A DNA stretch of 64,000 nucleotides, from assembly GCA_963971575.1 (NCBI GenBank), contig OZ020622.1, positions 34,626,301 through 34,690,300 of the forward strand, read 5' to 3'. The position numbers and the translations under genes were made by a program. This stretch comes from Liopterus haemorrhoidalis (lineage: Eukaryota; Arthropoda; Insecta; Coleoptera; Dytiscidae). The notes under the pieces are model-generated. The model did not search any database and had not been told where the DNA came from. It worked only from the letters and a program-made list of their open reading frames with translations. Below, in pieces: positions 44,516 through 54,975 of the stretch; positions within the stretch are counted from its first letter, which is position 1; every line of letters begins with the position of its first letter.

Positions 44516-45243
44516 CAGTGGTACTCAACCTGGTCCCTACCGCCCACTAGTGGGCGGTAGACTTTACGTTTTTTTTTTTTTTTAATTTAATTGACGTATC
44601 ATATGTATAAAAACATTAACATGGAAATTTTAATAAAAAAATGCCCGTCTTATATCCAAATATGTGGAAAATGATATTAAATTTATTGATACCTTTCCCT
44701 ACCTCATATCTTGTAGAATCAGGCTTTAGTGCTGTTAATCATATTATAACCAAACAAAGAAACCGTCTGAATATTTCCGAAAGAGGAGACCTTCGTTTGT
44801 TCCTTACAAAAATTGAACCAGATATCCAATATTTAGTTTCGCAGCATCAGCCTCAAGGATCTCATTAATAATTTAATTAACTAAATGTAATTTCAATAGA
44901 CTTCATACTTCTATGTATGCAAAGTATAAATAAAAAGATAAATTTAACTACATGTTTTAATTAAACGTCTACTCAAAAATTACGGGTAAGGGAAGTGTGG
45001 GTACTGTGTTACACAGGGTACTTTGTTACATCCAACATTGCCTCGTTTTGGTGCATGTATATTTGTTGTGTTTAATAATAAGAGATGATGCAGTAAGTTG
45101 TTTTATAAAGATTTTTGCAGCTAAATTTTACGAAAGTATTTGGTAAGTTATTATTATTATACAACAGGTGGTCGGTATGAAAATTTTTCTACCAATAGAG
45201 ATGTTTAAGTGGGCGGTAGGTATGAAAAGGTTGAGTACCCCTG
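44516..45243 (+). mobile_element. hAT deletion derivative, 728 bp
   Basis: The ends CAGTGGTACTCAACCTGG and GGTTGAGTACCCCTG are inverted repeats, with GTGGGCGGTA repeated near both. The flanks ACCTAAAC and GCCCAAAC match at 6 of 8 positions, suggesting an older 8-bp duplication. Only the transposase C-terminus survives inside (44641-44868). Confidence 0.85.
44641..44868 (+). pseudogene. hAT transposase C-terminal dimerisation domain
   Basis: The 75-residue frame reads LLIPFPTSYLVESGFSAVNH, then IITKQRNRLNISERGDLRLF and IEPDIQYLVSQHQPQ. It is the C-terminal hATC region (FPTSY-x-E-x-GFS-x-[MV]) of SCAND3/ZBED5-like transposases, cut off from the catalytic part by an internal deletion. It shares the FSTTYLCECGFSSM pattern with the hAT at 18701. 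Confidence 0.88.
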
Positions 45244-45879
45244 GCCCAAACGTTTGGAATAGCCTATATGAGCATAGATATAAATTTCACAATTCGCGAC
45301 TGCAAATAACAGTGAGACATCTGGTGGTGACTGGCTAAATTAAACAGAAGCGTATATTTGGATAATATTTGTAGCGTATTGTGCTGCAGTTTATGTGAAT
45401 TAAGAAGTATTTTAAAATATAGTGACTGGAATACAGTGCTTTTTTGCCAAAATATTGTTTGAACAGATAAATATTAAGAAAAAACTTCTGACATATACGC
45501 TTCTCGCCCGCCATCAGCTGTTGTACGCAGCTCCGCCAACGTTAGTTTCAGTCGCGAATAGTATTTAAAATTGTAAATTGATTTGAATTAGGGTTGCCAA
45601 CATTGCGCCGATGCCGACCCGAAGAAAAATAGTTATAATTGGTGGGGGGGGGGGGGGTATTACAAAATTAAATATTTATTGTTTAAGGTAAATAATAATA
45701 ATGTTATTAATATTTCTGAATAGTTTAACAATCATAAAATAAAATTATAAATTTTATAATACATTTACGTAATGCCTGTTTCTTTGGTTTAGGCGGAACT
45801 AGATTTTCAAATCTAGTAACTTTTACCGATTAATTGAAGCTTTTGATTATTTTGTTCAGGAAAAGTCAACTTCAATATA
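45244..45879. other. Intergenic sequence without recognised genes
   Basis: AT-rich DNA between an hAT and a Tc1 element. It contains a G run at 45643-45656 and no coding or RNA feature I can support. Confidence 0.5.
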
Positions 45880-45936
45880 CAGTGCTGTACAAAACATTTG
45901 CAACTGAACCTATATGTGTGAATATTGTTGCTTTTT

Positions 45937-46572
45937 ACCGACCGCCAACATATATAAGGGGGTATTGTGATCATACCAATTTTGACGTTTCGAGATTTCG
46001 ATGGATCTCCACGAATTGAGATCCCTACATAACGTTTTGACTATTTTTAGCATGATGTCTGTCGGTCTGTATGTCGGTCCTTCTGTCTGTCTGTCCGTCT
46101 GTCTGTCCGTCTGTCTGTGTACACGTGCAGAGCAAATTCGACTGAAAGGATTTTTATGAAACTTCATATTTAAGCTTCTGCCATCAATGGCACGAGTTGA
46201 TCAACTTTTGGTAAAAATCGGTTGACTAAAAATGGGAGTTTACTCGTGTCGATTTTTTGCGAATATTTCACAACAGAAAAATATCTCGAAAAAATGTATT
46301 AAACAAAAGTTGCTATAAAAGAAATAACTTTTATTTGAGACGTTTTTTGATAAAACGAAAAATTTCGAATAATTTCTGTAAAATTTTTCAAAATTGCGTC
46401 TCAATTTTTCTCAAAAGTCTCAATTTTTTCATATTTATATGTAACGTGTCCATGATCATGATAAATAATATCTCTGTTAGAAAATATTAGGTCAAGTTAT
46501 TTCTACTCTGCTGCTAGAATGTAATTTATATAAGTACTTATGATGGCGGTCGGTCCTGTGGTGGCCACAGCT
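45937..46572. mobile_element. Insertion in Tc1 TIR: CTGT-rich element with short TIRs
   Basis: ACCGACCGCCA at 45937 and TGGCGGTCGGT at 46544-46554 form 11-bp inverted ends. The interior has a CTGT/CCGT microsatellite (46063-46120) and noncoding blocks. It disrupts the left Tc1 TIR, whose sequence resumes at about 46572. The layout (TIR, CTGT tract, noncoding body) resembles the GGGTTTTG family but the sequence differs. Confidence 0.65.
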
Positions 46573-46925
46573 GATTTTTTTAATTAAATTCAATCAGAAT
46601 TATTGTTTATTATTATTTTTATTATTAAAAGTTATTGGCTAGTTTACCACAAAAGCAAAAATAAATAAAATTAATTGTTTAGGCAAAAAAGAAAAAAAAA
46701 TATAACAATTAGGTATAATTTGGCTGTGAAAAACATTTGCAACTCATGTCATTATTCGTTTGTTTACGTGAATTGTCGTGCATTTTTATACGAATTCGCA
46801 ATATATGCGGGATTTACCGAGTTTTTATTAGTTGTTTTTCTCAATTTAAAATAGTGTGATTGGAACATTCAGAAGATACGAAGTTTATTTAAAATATGAA
46901 GGTAGTATGTAAAATAATTTAAAAA

Positions 46926-47900
46926 ATGGGAGGTGTAAAGTATAATTCTGAAATGAAATCAAAAATTCTACTTGAATACAAGAACGGCATGACACAAAGA
47001 AATTTCTGAGAAGTATAAGATCCATAAATCTACAATTTCCAGCGTTGTGAAGAGTGGAAGAGTTGAATCTTACCATAAGGGATGACAACCTGTAAAATAA
47101 CGCCACGGGAAGACCGTGAAATATTAAAATTAATTTTAAAAATCCCCAAATATCTTCCAAAGATATCAAAGAAAGCCTAAGACTAGATTTAAATACATCA
47201 AATATAAGGCGACGAGCGATAGACAATAATCTACGCAGCTACAAAATAGCAAAAAAAAACCTTTGTTTCAAATAAAAATCGGTTAGTTCGTCTACAATTT
47301 GCAAAAACCGGAGTCAACACAAATGGGGAACAGTATTATTTTCAGATGGAACAAAATTCAATTTGGAAGTGATGGCAAACCGAATGTCAGAAGGTCTAGA
47401 AATTAAAGATTTAATCCGATATATACAAAAGAGACGGTTAAATTTGGAGGTGGAAACGTTATGGCCTGGGGATGCTTCTCGGCACAAGGAATAGGTCCAC
47501 GAAGACGAATTTATGGTAACATGAATGCTTTGGATTATAGAGATATTTTTTGCAAAATACAATGCTTCCGTACGCAAACTGGAATATGCCACTAGTTTGG
47601 AGGTATCAGCACGATAATGATCCAAAGCATACGGCCAAAATCGTCAAAGATTGGATCGAAGTGCAAAATATTGATGTTATTAAGTGGCCGGCACAGACCT
47701 CAATTCCATCGGGAATCTTTGGGAGATTGTCAAACGCCGAATAGGCAATCAGAGATTCAAAAGCCCAGACGATTAGTGTGAGTAAGCAAAAATGCAATGG
47801 GAGGCCATTCCACTTACCATAATTAATAATTTAATTCAATCAATGCCGCGCCGATGTGCCTTAGTCATTAAACAAAAAGGTTTCCCTATAAAATATTAAT
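46926..47900 (+). pseudogene. Tc1 transposase, degraded
   Basis: From ATG 46926 the protein reads MGGVKYNSEMKSKILLEYKN, then after a frameshift SEKYKIHKSTISSVVKSGRV, the paired-like DNA-binding domain. The catalytic domain shows VLFSDGTKFN (first Asp; the neighbouring Glu is lost), KFGGGNVMAWGCFS, YQHDNDPKHTA (second Asp) and IKWPAQT. The expected DLNPIE block with the last Glu has been destroyed near 47700. Several stops and frameshifts are present. Confidence 0.87.
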
Positions 47901-48122
47901 TATTTAATATGAAATGTATGCAGGTTGCAAACGTTTTGCACATGCTAATTATTAATAACTTTATATTTTTCTATTGTTTTTATATAAAAAATAGTTTATA
48001 TCTATTATTAACTAAGTATTTTATTTGCGAATAATTATTAATAATGAAAATAATAATAAACAACATTTCTGATTGAATTTAATTTAAAAAAAAGCAACAA
48101 TATTCAAACATATAGGTTCAGT

Positions 48123-48376
48123 CAGTGACGGATTATCGCCTTAGACAAAAAAGACATTTGTCTTGGGCCCGTAATTTTCAAGGGCCCGGATTTGGGTGGT
48201 GAGGACCTTTTTTTTTGCTCTTCATTTGGATTTGGGAGGTGAAGACCTTTTTTTGTTTTTTGCTCTTCACTTGGTTTTGGAAGGTAAGGACCTTTTTTTG
48301 TTTTTTTAAAAAAACATTGCTGAGGGCCCGTAAATCAAAAATGTCTTGGGCCCGGCGAATGCTTAGTCCGCCACTG
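48123..48376. mobile_element. hAT MITE, 254 bp, perfect TSD, inside Tc1 TIR
   Basis: The ends CAGTGACGGATTATCGCC and GGCGAATGCTTAGTCCGCCACTG-type sequence are imperfect inverted repeats with GTCTTGGGCCCG motifs inside both. A perfect 8-bp duplication GGTTCAGT flanks it (48115-48122 and 48377-48384). The site is within the right TIR of the Tc1 element, so it is younger than that insertion. Internal AAGGACCTTTTTTT units are repeated two or three times. Confidence 0.93.
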
Positions 48377-48407
48377 GGTTCAGTTGCAAATGTTTTGCAT
48401 AGCACTG

Positions 48408-49050
48408 TATAAAAAATTAGATAATGACAACTTAGACAACGAACATAATGTACTTGTTTACAAACTGAATCCATATATTGTAAATTCCACTGACCGACAC
48501 TCAGATGTACCACATAAAATTACATGCCACGCATTTAACACCTGCTCAACTACAAATTACACTTCAATAAATCTACTGAAATTAAACTTTAAATACTGTA
48601 ATTTGATGCCCATCTTCTGTTATACACCTCGATACACGTGTAGCGCGTAAAAATTAAAAAAAATTTAATCGCATTTTCATAAAATAAAAATGTACTGTGT
48701 TTAAAAAAAATAACCTAACCCGTTCAAAAAAAAATTTTAAAAGTTTAAAAAATTAAATTAACCTGTTCGCTATTAACATATTGACAGCTGAGTACTAGAG
48801 ACGACAGCCTTAGCCTTAACCTATTGCCTTAGAGCACAGCGCCGCTATCGGTAATGTAACTTCTCAATACATAGACTATGAAGATAAGGAATTTAATTAT
48901 TATTAAAAAAATAAGAATGTTATTTTCTAAAATTATATTTCTTGTCACTTTGTGATGCCAATGATACATCGACTTAAGCGGACAACATACCACTGCAAAG
49001 CTAAAAGCGGGCCTTACCGAGCGGCAGGTTGCAGACTTTGTACTGTACTT
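48408..49050. other. Intergenic sequence without recognised genes
   Basis: AT-rich DNA between a Tc1 and an hAT MITE. Nothing codes convincingly and no repeat end was found. Confidence 0.45.
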
Positions 49051-49966
49051 TAGAGATGGGTCGTTCATGAACGAACCGGCTCATTGAGCCGGCTCAGTAC
49101 ACTGACCGAAGTGACACGGTTCATCAAATTGAAATGAGCCGGCTCACGGCTCACTGTATAGTTTCAAGTTTCAAGGATACGATTGGTCGGGCGATTGTGA
49201 GCAGTGACCGGACTGATCCGGATCTGGATCGATGTCATGTTGACCTTCGCGAGAACTCGGCTTGTAATGTATTATCATTAAGTGTATTTTGTCATTAATT
49301 TGTAGGGCAGTTTATTTGAAACTAATAGGCTTAGTCTGTATTTTCTTACAACCATACTATATAAAAATATTAAAAATATTGCCCAAATCCCAGATGTCCG
49401 ATTTATAAGGGCAATAAACATCGCCATAAACTTAACACATCTGGTTTAAAATACAGTAGCTACATAAAGTGAATTGTTTGTTTCAAAAATGTTAGATAAG
49501 AGCCGGGGCTAAGCGACGTTCTACCTACGAGCGAACGACCGACAACTGACTGACCTGTGTCTCGGGATCATGTTTACAGTTCATATATTGCAAGAACCGG
49601 CTCTAAGCAAGAGTCGGCTCTAAGCGACGTTCTACCTACGACCGAATGATCGACCGACCTGTGTCTCGGGATCATGTTTACAGTTCATATATTGCAAGAA
49701 CCGGCTCTAAGCGACGTTCTACCTACGACCGAACGACCGACCGACCTGTGTCTCGGGATCATGTTTACAGTTCATATATTGCAAGAACCGGCTCTAAGCA
49801 AGAGCCGGCTCTAAGCGACGTTCTACTTACGAACTAACGACCGACCTGTGTCTCGGAAACATGTTTACTTAACCGGATCACTGAGCCGGATCAATGAACT
49901 GGCTCAACAAACTGGACGACCTCCACTGATCCGGTTCCGCAAACTGAGCCGAAATTCCCATCTCTA
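49051..49966. mobile_element. hAT-type nonautonomous element with internal tandem repeats
   Basis: The ends TAGAGATGGG and CCCATCTCTA are inverted, flanked by CTGTACTT (49043-49050) and CTGTACAT (49967-49974), matching at 7 of 8 bases. GAACCGGCTC/GAGCCGGCTC motifs are scattered near both ends. From about 49510 to 49860 a unit containing GACCGACCTGTGTCTCGGGA occurs four times with spacings of 104, 87 and 100 bp. No transposase is present. Confidence 0.83.
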
Positions 49967-49974
49967 CTGTACAT

Positions 49975-50741
49975 GAGTTAACCCGAAGAATATTATTGAG
50001 AACCCGGAGCCCGAAGATTGGTCGCCAAACCCGGAGTCTCCGGGTCATTATGACAATATTATGTCCATCGGGTCCATAGAAAATGCCGTTAATTTTTCAC
50101 CGGCACAAAATAACTAACGTAAGCGGTATATGTATATGTAAGTGAAATCCAGTGAATTTTTTCGATTAGTAAATAAAACAATTTCTATTATTCTGAAAAA
50201 TTACTTGTACACCACTGGTAAAAATATCGGGGATTCCCCTATTTCTCAAAAGAATATAACCAATATATGAAAATTAAAACAAAATGCCTACATAATTAGA
50301 ACTAATCAAATGTTTTCCTATACTAAATGTTATATTGTAACATTCTAAACTTAAAACTTAATTTATTTTGCTGAACTAAGGCAATATGGTTTAAAATGGC
50401 AATATTGCAGAAAATCAGATAGTTGGCAACATTGTATCCAAAAATCAAAATGTAAATATAACTGACGTTTTTGTGGAAACCACTTCAGTAATATTAAATA
50501 TAATTGATTTTTATTAATATAGCGACGTATTTTAAAATATAATCTAAATTATAAGGTTAATTTATTTGATTTAATGTTTATTTTTAACAGTTAATAGTGT
50601 GTACTTGAAACAGTTTTAGTACTACCATAATTCAGTTATCGTTATGTATCAGTAGTTTCTTAAACATTGTATTTTTGTAGATTGTTGAAGTGAAGTAAAT
50701 TTGTTATCAAATAATCAAATGGTTAATGAATAGTATTCAAA
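49975..50741 (+). other. Upstream region and probable 5' UTR of the 50742 gene
   Basis: AT-rich DNA without transposon ends leads up to the ATG at 50742. Transcription start and promoter motifs cannot be fixed by eye. Confidence 0.35.
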
Positions 50742-50899
50742 ATGCCACACGCAGGAATATTCGCTCTTCTAGTTGGTGTTGCAATTGGCACAGCTATTTA
50801 TTATTATTTTAATTCTGAACAATTAAATACTCCACATCAATATACAGCAGGGGATTCCCATACAAACTATGATTCAAATCCTAGCAATAATTCTTCAGG
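50742..50899 (+). CDS. First coding exon of an unrecognised membrane-anchored protein
   Basis: ATG 50742-50744, in an AAAATG context, opens 52 codons plus two bases ending at GG|GTAAGT. The peptide begins MPHAGIFALLVGVAIGTAIY with YYF following: a short N-terminus and one ~18-residue hydrophobic helix, as in a signal anchor or single-pass membrane protein. A polar Asn/Ser/His-rich stretch (NTPHQYTAGDSHTNYDSNPS) comes next. No transposon motif is present and codon use looks host-like. I do not recognise the family. The next exon must begin with one base completing a codon; none was assigned. It is probably the start of a gene extending beyond the transposons that follow. Confidence 0.55.
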
Positions 50900-51769
50900 G
50901 TAAGTATTAATTTAAAGCATTTATTACAATGTTTTTGTTCTGACAGGTTATGGTAAGAAACTATATTTAATGAATTAGTTGCATCAGGTATGACACTTTC
51001 CTGAACTATAATTAAATCATTTTAGTTTAATTTTAGAACAGTATCAGCATAAATACTGCACTAGATAAATTAAAAAATTATTTATAATTTAAGAACAGGT
51101 TTATCGTAACAAATTTTGGACTCGTTTAACTTTATTTTAAGTCTTAATATCAATCGACAGATCATTGCATCTATAGTTAGTGTTAATTCGTTCAAACTTC
51201 GTGCGTATTTAAGCTAGTGCTGAATATTCCTGGGTATATCTGGTTAGTGAATGTTAGAAACAGTTCATAACTTTGATGCACATTACTTTAACATTCCTTA
51301 AATAATGTTTATTAATTGAATATACATACATACATTAGCTGAACATATGAAGGATTATTCAATAGTTTGCAGTGACACAAGCAACTGAAAGACAGTCATA
51401 TTTCTTTCTCGATATCTGAGCGAATGGTATCACTTAATTTTGATAACTTTGTCGATTGAACCATATGGTCTTCTTACCCGTCACCAGTTAACTAATTTCT
51501 TCTCAAGTATATATACTATATACATGGGAAAGTTATATAATAATATTGCAACTTAGATTTATTCATTATAATAATAATAATAATAAATTTATTTATTAAT
51601 TTTATTTATTTTTATTATATGAGTAAAAATAATGAATTAGCAGATAATTTAAAATGATTTTTAATCTGTTCTGTAAAACTTCTTCATTGCTCATCCTTGC
51701 GGTCTTTAGCATATGTTTATAAATTCCAATTTCTAAAGCATCTGGTTTCTTATTGTATATATATATATA
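50900..51769 (+). other. Presumed first intron of the 50742 gene
   Basis: AT-rich sequence after the GTAAGT donor, with an AAT tract near 51570-51590 and TA microsatellites near 51758. No coding block was found. Confidence 0.4.
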
Positions 51770-52116
51770 CAGTTACGGTCAAAATAATAAATACACCTAA
51801 TATAGTAACCTTATTATTTGTAGTTCGAACACTAATTAAATTCATATTTTTATTTTAACTGGCATAACCAATAAAGCACTTTATGAGCTATTAAATTCAT
51901 AATATATATCAAGAAATTGTATTTGGTCATAGAAATATTTAGATTTTTGTGAAAACGCTGCCTAACATGGTTGGTCAAAATAATAAATACATTTCCTAAA
52001 ACTCTTAAAAATAATTTGATAACGGAGTTAAGACAGGTTCAGACAAGTTCATAATGTATTTATAAGTATATGTTTTACAAAAAAAATTATTTAGTTTTGT
52101 TCAAACTATTGCAAAG

Positions 52117-53083
52117 GTGGGTAAGAATAAGCATTGTGGTAGTAAAATGAGAAATTTAATAAAAAAATTAAAAAATGATGGCAATTCTTTTAGAAGATTT
52201 GCTAATATTATGGGTTGCTCTTTGGGAATGGTACAAAATGCCATCACTCATTTAAAGAAGAAATCCGGGGTAGACCACACAAAACTTCAAAGAACGAAGA
52301 TAGACTTGGTAAAGGAAGTGAAAAAATCCTTTCATGTCATCAACTAATTTACTAACTGAACTACAACCGAATATTTATGCACGAACCATTAGAAGGAGGT
52401 TGGTAGAGTATAACTTAAGATCATGTTCGCCTAGAAAAGTACCATAATTAAAACCAAGACACTTCCAAGCCCGTAAGGAATTTGCTCAAGAACACATTTA
52501 CTGGTATGGTGCAGAATATATTAAAAAATGGAGAAATATTTTGTTTAGTGATGAAAGTAAATTTATGTTGTTGGAAAAAAATTATTAGGCATCCTCCAAA
52601 CCAGGCGTTTAACCCTAAGTACACGAAAAAAACCGTTAAACATGGAGGAGGTAAGATTTTAGTTTGGGGTTGTTTTTCTTGGCATGGTATAGGTCCATTA
52701 TTTCGCATAGATGAGATAATGATGAAAGAAATTTACATCCTAATTTTGGAAACTATTATGCTACCCTATACGGAATGGAATATGTCACTAATATGGATCT
52801 ACCAGCAAGACAACGACTCTAAACACACGGCTCGTGCAACAAAAACATGGTTCCAGCAAAAAAAAATTCAAATTTTACCTTGGCCTGCTCAATTACAGGA
52901 TTTGAATCCAATAGAAAAACTTTGAAAACTAGTAAAGGATAGGGTTGAGCAGGAAAATTCAAGGAACAGAAATGAATTATGGACTGCTGTTCAAGAAGCT
53001 TGGTACAGCATTCCTATAGAGAGCTGTCAACGGCTCATCAAGCCATTTTGGCAAGTAAAAGGCATGCTATTGATTACTAAGAT
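52117..53083 (+). pseudogene. Tc1 transposase (DD34E), broken
   Basis: The N-terminal paired-like domain is present (SKMRNLIKKLKNDGNSFRRF, ANIMGCSLGMVQNAI). The catalytic part includes FSDESKFML-like sequence in shifting frames near 52545-52575, KHGGGKILVWGCFSWHGIGP, YQQDNDSKHTARATKTWFQQ and WPAQLQDLNPIEKL. The second Asp and final Glu are 34 residues apart, as in Tc1. A stop follows IEKL at 52923, and the C-terminal residues (EQENSRNRNELWTAVQEAWY) continue in another frame. Frameshifts near 52350 and 52580 make it inactive. Confidence 0.9.
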
Positions 53084-53377
53084 TATAAAAATTAGTATTA
53101 TGTAATTAGTAACAATAAAATGAATAATACATTTTATATTTGACTAAATTTTTTCTATTGTATTTATTATTTTGACCAACCATTTCAGGTAGTGTTTTCA
53201 CAAATATCAAAATATTTCTATCACCACATAATATTTCTTGATAAATATTATGGTTTTAATAAATCATAAAGTGCTTTATTGGTTATGCCAGTTAGAATAA
53301 AAATATGAATTTATTTAGTGTTCCAACTACAAACAATAAGGTTAATGTATTAGGTGTATTTATTATTTTGACTGTAA

Positions 53378-53994
53378 GGCCTATTTTACACGTATGCGGT
53401 CCCATTCGGTTCGGTTTGCTTTCGGTTGCAAACGAAAACGAATGAAACCCTATCACACATATATGGTTCTCATGCGATTCATATTAGGTTTTGCAAGAGA
53501 TGCATCTTAAATTTAATTAGTATGCATCTTAAAATTAATTTCATATTAGCTTTTGTTTGCATCCTACGTCTTAAATTTATCCTTATATTTTTCACAAGTT
53601 TTGTCCCACAACACTGGTTTAAATTACACTGCAGAAATCAGCCGATCCACATCAACATCTGGTATACTGCTCATTTTATCAGAAAAACTGCGACAATTTC
53701 CAAAAATAATAATAAGAGATAAATTTTGATCTACAAGAGATCCACTTGCTATCAAGTTAAAACAAACTGAACCGTGCGTGTGTGAACGCCTTGATTGCTT
53801 TCTGTTCCCTGGACAGTTCACAACTTGTAGAAATCTAATGAAACCTGTTCGTGTCGAGGGAGTATTCGGTGCTCTACTGTTTCTATTAGATACCGTATAC
53901 AAACCGAAGCACTGTTTCACACTTATCGGCAGCGACTGAATAAGAACCGAAAATGAACAGAACCGAATAGAACCATATACATGTGAAACAGGCC
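53378..53994. mobile_element. PIF/Harbinger MITE, 617 bp, TAA duplication
   Basis: GGCCTATTTTACACGTATGC at the left and ACATGTGAAACAGGCC at the right form imperfect inverted ends, flanked by TAA on both sides (53375-53377 and 53995-53997). GGCCTGTTTCACATG-type ends and a 3-bp TAA duplication are hallmarks of PIF/Harbinger. It sits inside the right terminus of the Tc1 element and so is younger. A remnant of the MADF partner gene is inside on the minus strand. Confidence 0.9.
53570..53674 (-). pseudogene. MADF-domain remnant (Harbinger partner gene)
   Basis: Minus-strand ATG near 53672 starts MSSIPDVDVDRLISAV, a stop, then FKPVLWDKTCEKYKDKF. The spacing from D-V-D-R-L-I to L-W-D is that of a MADF domain. 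The rest of the gene is deleted, which supports the Harbinger assignment of the 617-bp element. Confidence 0.65.
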
Positions 53995-54099
53995 TAACTG
54001 TATATATATATCTGAAAAAAAAACATCTACCACGGTGTGGTGTAGGTTATTCTACACTTTCATTTTCCATATTAATTTTCTTGTACTGGTATTTCTTTA

Positions 54100-54975
54100 T
54101 GTAAAAATTTGGCCAATTCCTTTCTGTTCGTTGCTAGCCTTTTCGCTTCGTTAATCGTTTTTCCTCTTGCTTTTAGTATCTTCTTTATAGTTCCATCCCA
54201 TGTACGACGTGGTCTTCCTTTTTTTTCTTCCCTTGTATTTTGGTCTCCCATATTGCTTTTACCTGTCTTGTGCCCACCAACTCAGTTGCCTCTTTTCGAT
54301 AAACTTGTGTATTAGTTCTGTCTGTAGTTCATTTCTTATGTCAATGTTGCGTATTTTGTCTCTTTTAGTTATACCTTTTACTCTTCTTAGATACTTCATT
54401 TCTATCGCTTGAATTTTCCTCTTCTTTCTTGTCGATAAGTTCCAAGATTCACATACGAAAGTCAGAATCGGTCTATATATCGATTTGTAAACATTAATTT
54501 TAGTTATTTTTATTATTTCCTTGTTATTGATAATCGTGTTTTGTATGTCATAAAGTTTCATCGTTTTCTCAATTCTTGTATTAATTTCCATTTCTTACTT
54601 TCCAGTTCAATATTAATTCCCAGATATTTGAAATTATCTACTTGTTCTATATTGACGTTCTCTATGTTTATATTCAAGTTTTCTTGTTCTCCTATAATCA
54701 TGACTTTGGTTTTGTTCTTATTTATTTTCATGCCATATTCTTTACATATTTTGTTCCATTTGTTTAGATTTTCTTGCAGTTCGTTACTTCTTTTGGCTAT
54801 AATTACAATGTTGTCAGCAAACACTCCATCTGATATTTCTGTGGTACGCATATTTCTGTATCCGATTTGTAATTTCGATACTTTGTTCTTGCATTTTTTT
54901 AAGATGTCATCCATGAATGTAATAAACAATATGGGGCTTAATCCTCCTCCCTGTCTTAGCCCTTCTATCGTCTTA
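54100..54975 (-). pseudogene. LINE ORF2 RT fragment (RTE-like?), split by Harbinger
   Basis: On the minus strand, entering from 56480 and resuming at 54975 after a 1.39-kb Harbinger insertion: YESNRNIVMHSNKQSNAFKT, then GLRQGGGLSPILF, ITFMDDILKKCKNKVSKLQI, the catalytic box GVFADNIVIIAK (FADD changed to FADN), KINKNKTKVMIIG and FKYLGINIE. After a frameshift it continues VYKSIYRPILTFVCESWNLS, AIEMKYLRRVKGITKRDKIR. The last motifs resemble RTE-type or related LINEs. The 3' end is near 54100. Confidence 0.82.

Larger units (their letters stand above)
45880..48407 (+). mobile_element. Tc1-like transposon with nested insertions
   Basis: The ends CAGTGCTGTACAAAACATTT and the complement of GCAAATGTTTTGCATAGCACTG lie between TA dinucleotides. 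The right TIR is cut by a 254-bp hAT MITE (48123-48376). The left TIR is cut by a ~620-bp element (about 45937-46572). After these, the TIRs pair again for over 100 bp (46575 onward with 47990-48110). A decayed transposase lies between. Without its inserts the element is about 1.65 kb, a normal Tc1 size. Confidence 0.92.
51770..54000 (+). mobile_element. Tc1-like transposon with nested Harbinger element
   Basis: The left end CAGTTACGGTCAAAATAATA follows TA. The matching right end is split: GGTGTATTTATTATTTTGACTGTAA stops at a Harbinger insertion, and the last bases (ACTG, then TA) reappear at 53997-54002. The TIRs are about 190 bp, including ACTGGCATAACCAATAAAGC and its complement. A broken transposase lies at 52117-53083. 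Confidence 0.9.

Noticed and set aside
49646..49837. Repeat protein ORF
   Set aside because: It is the translation of the 87-104-bp repeats inside a nonautonomous hAT element.
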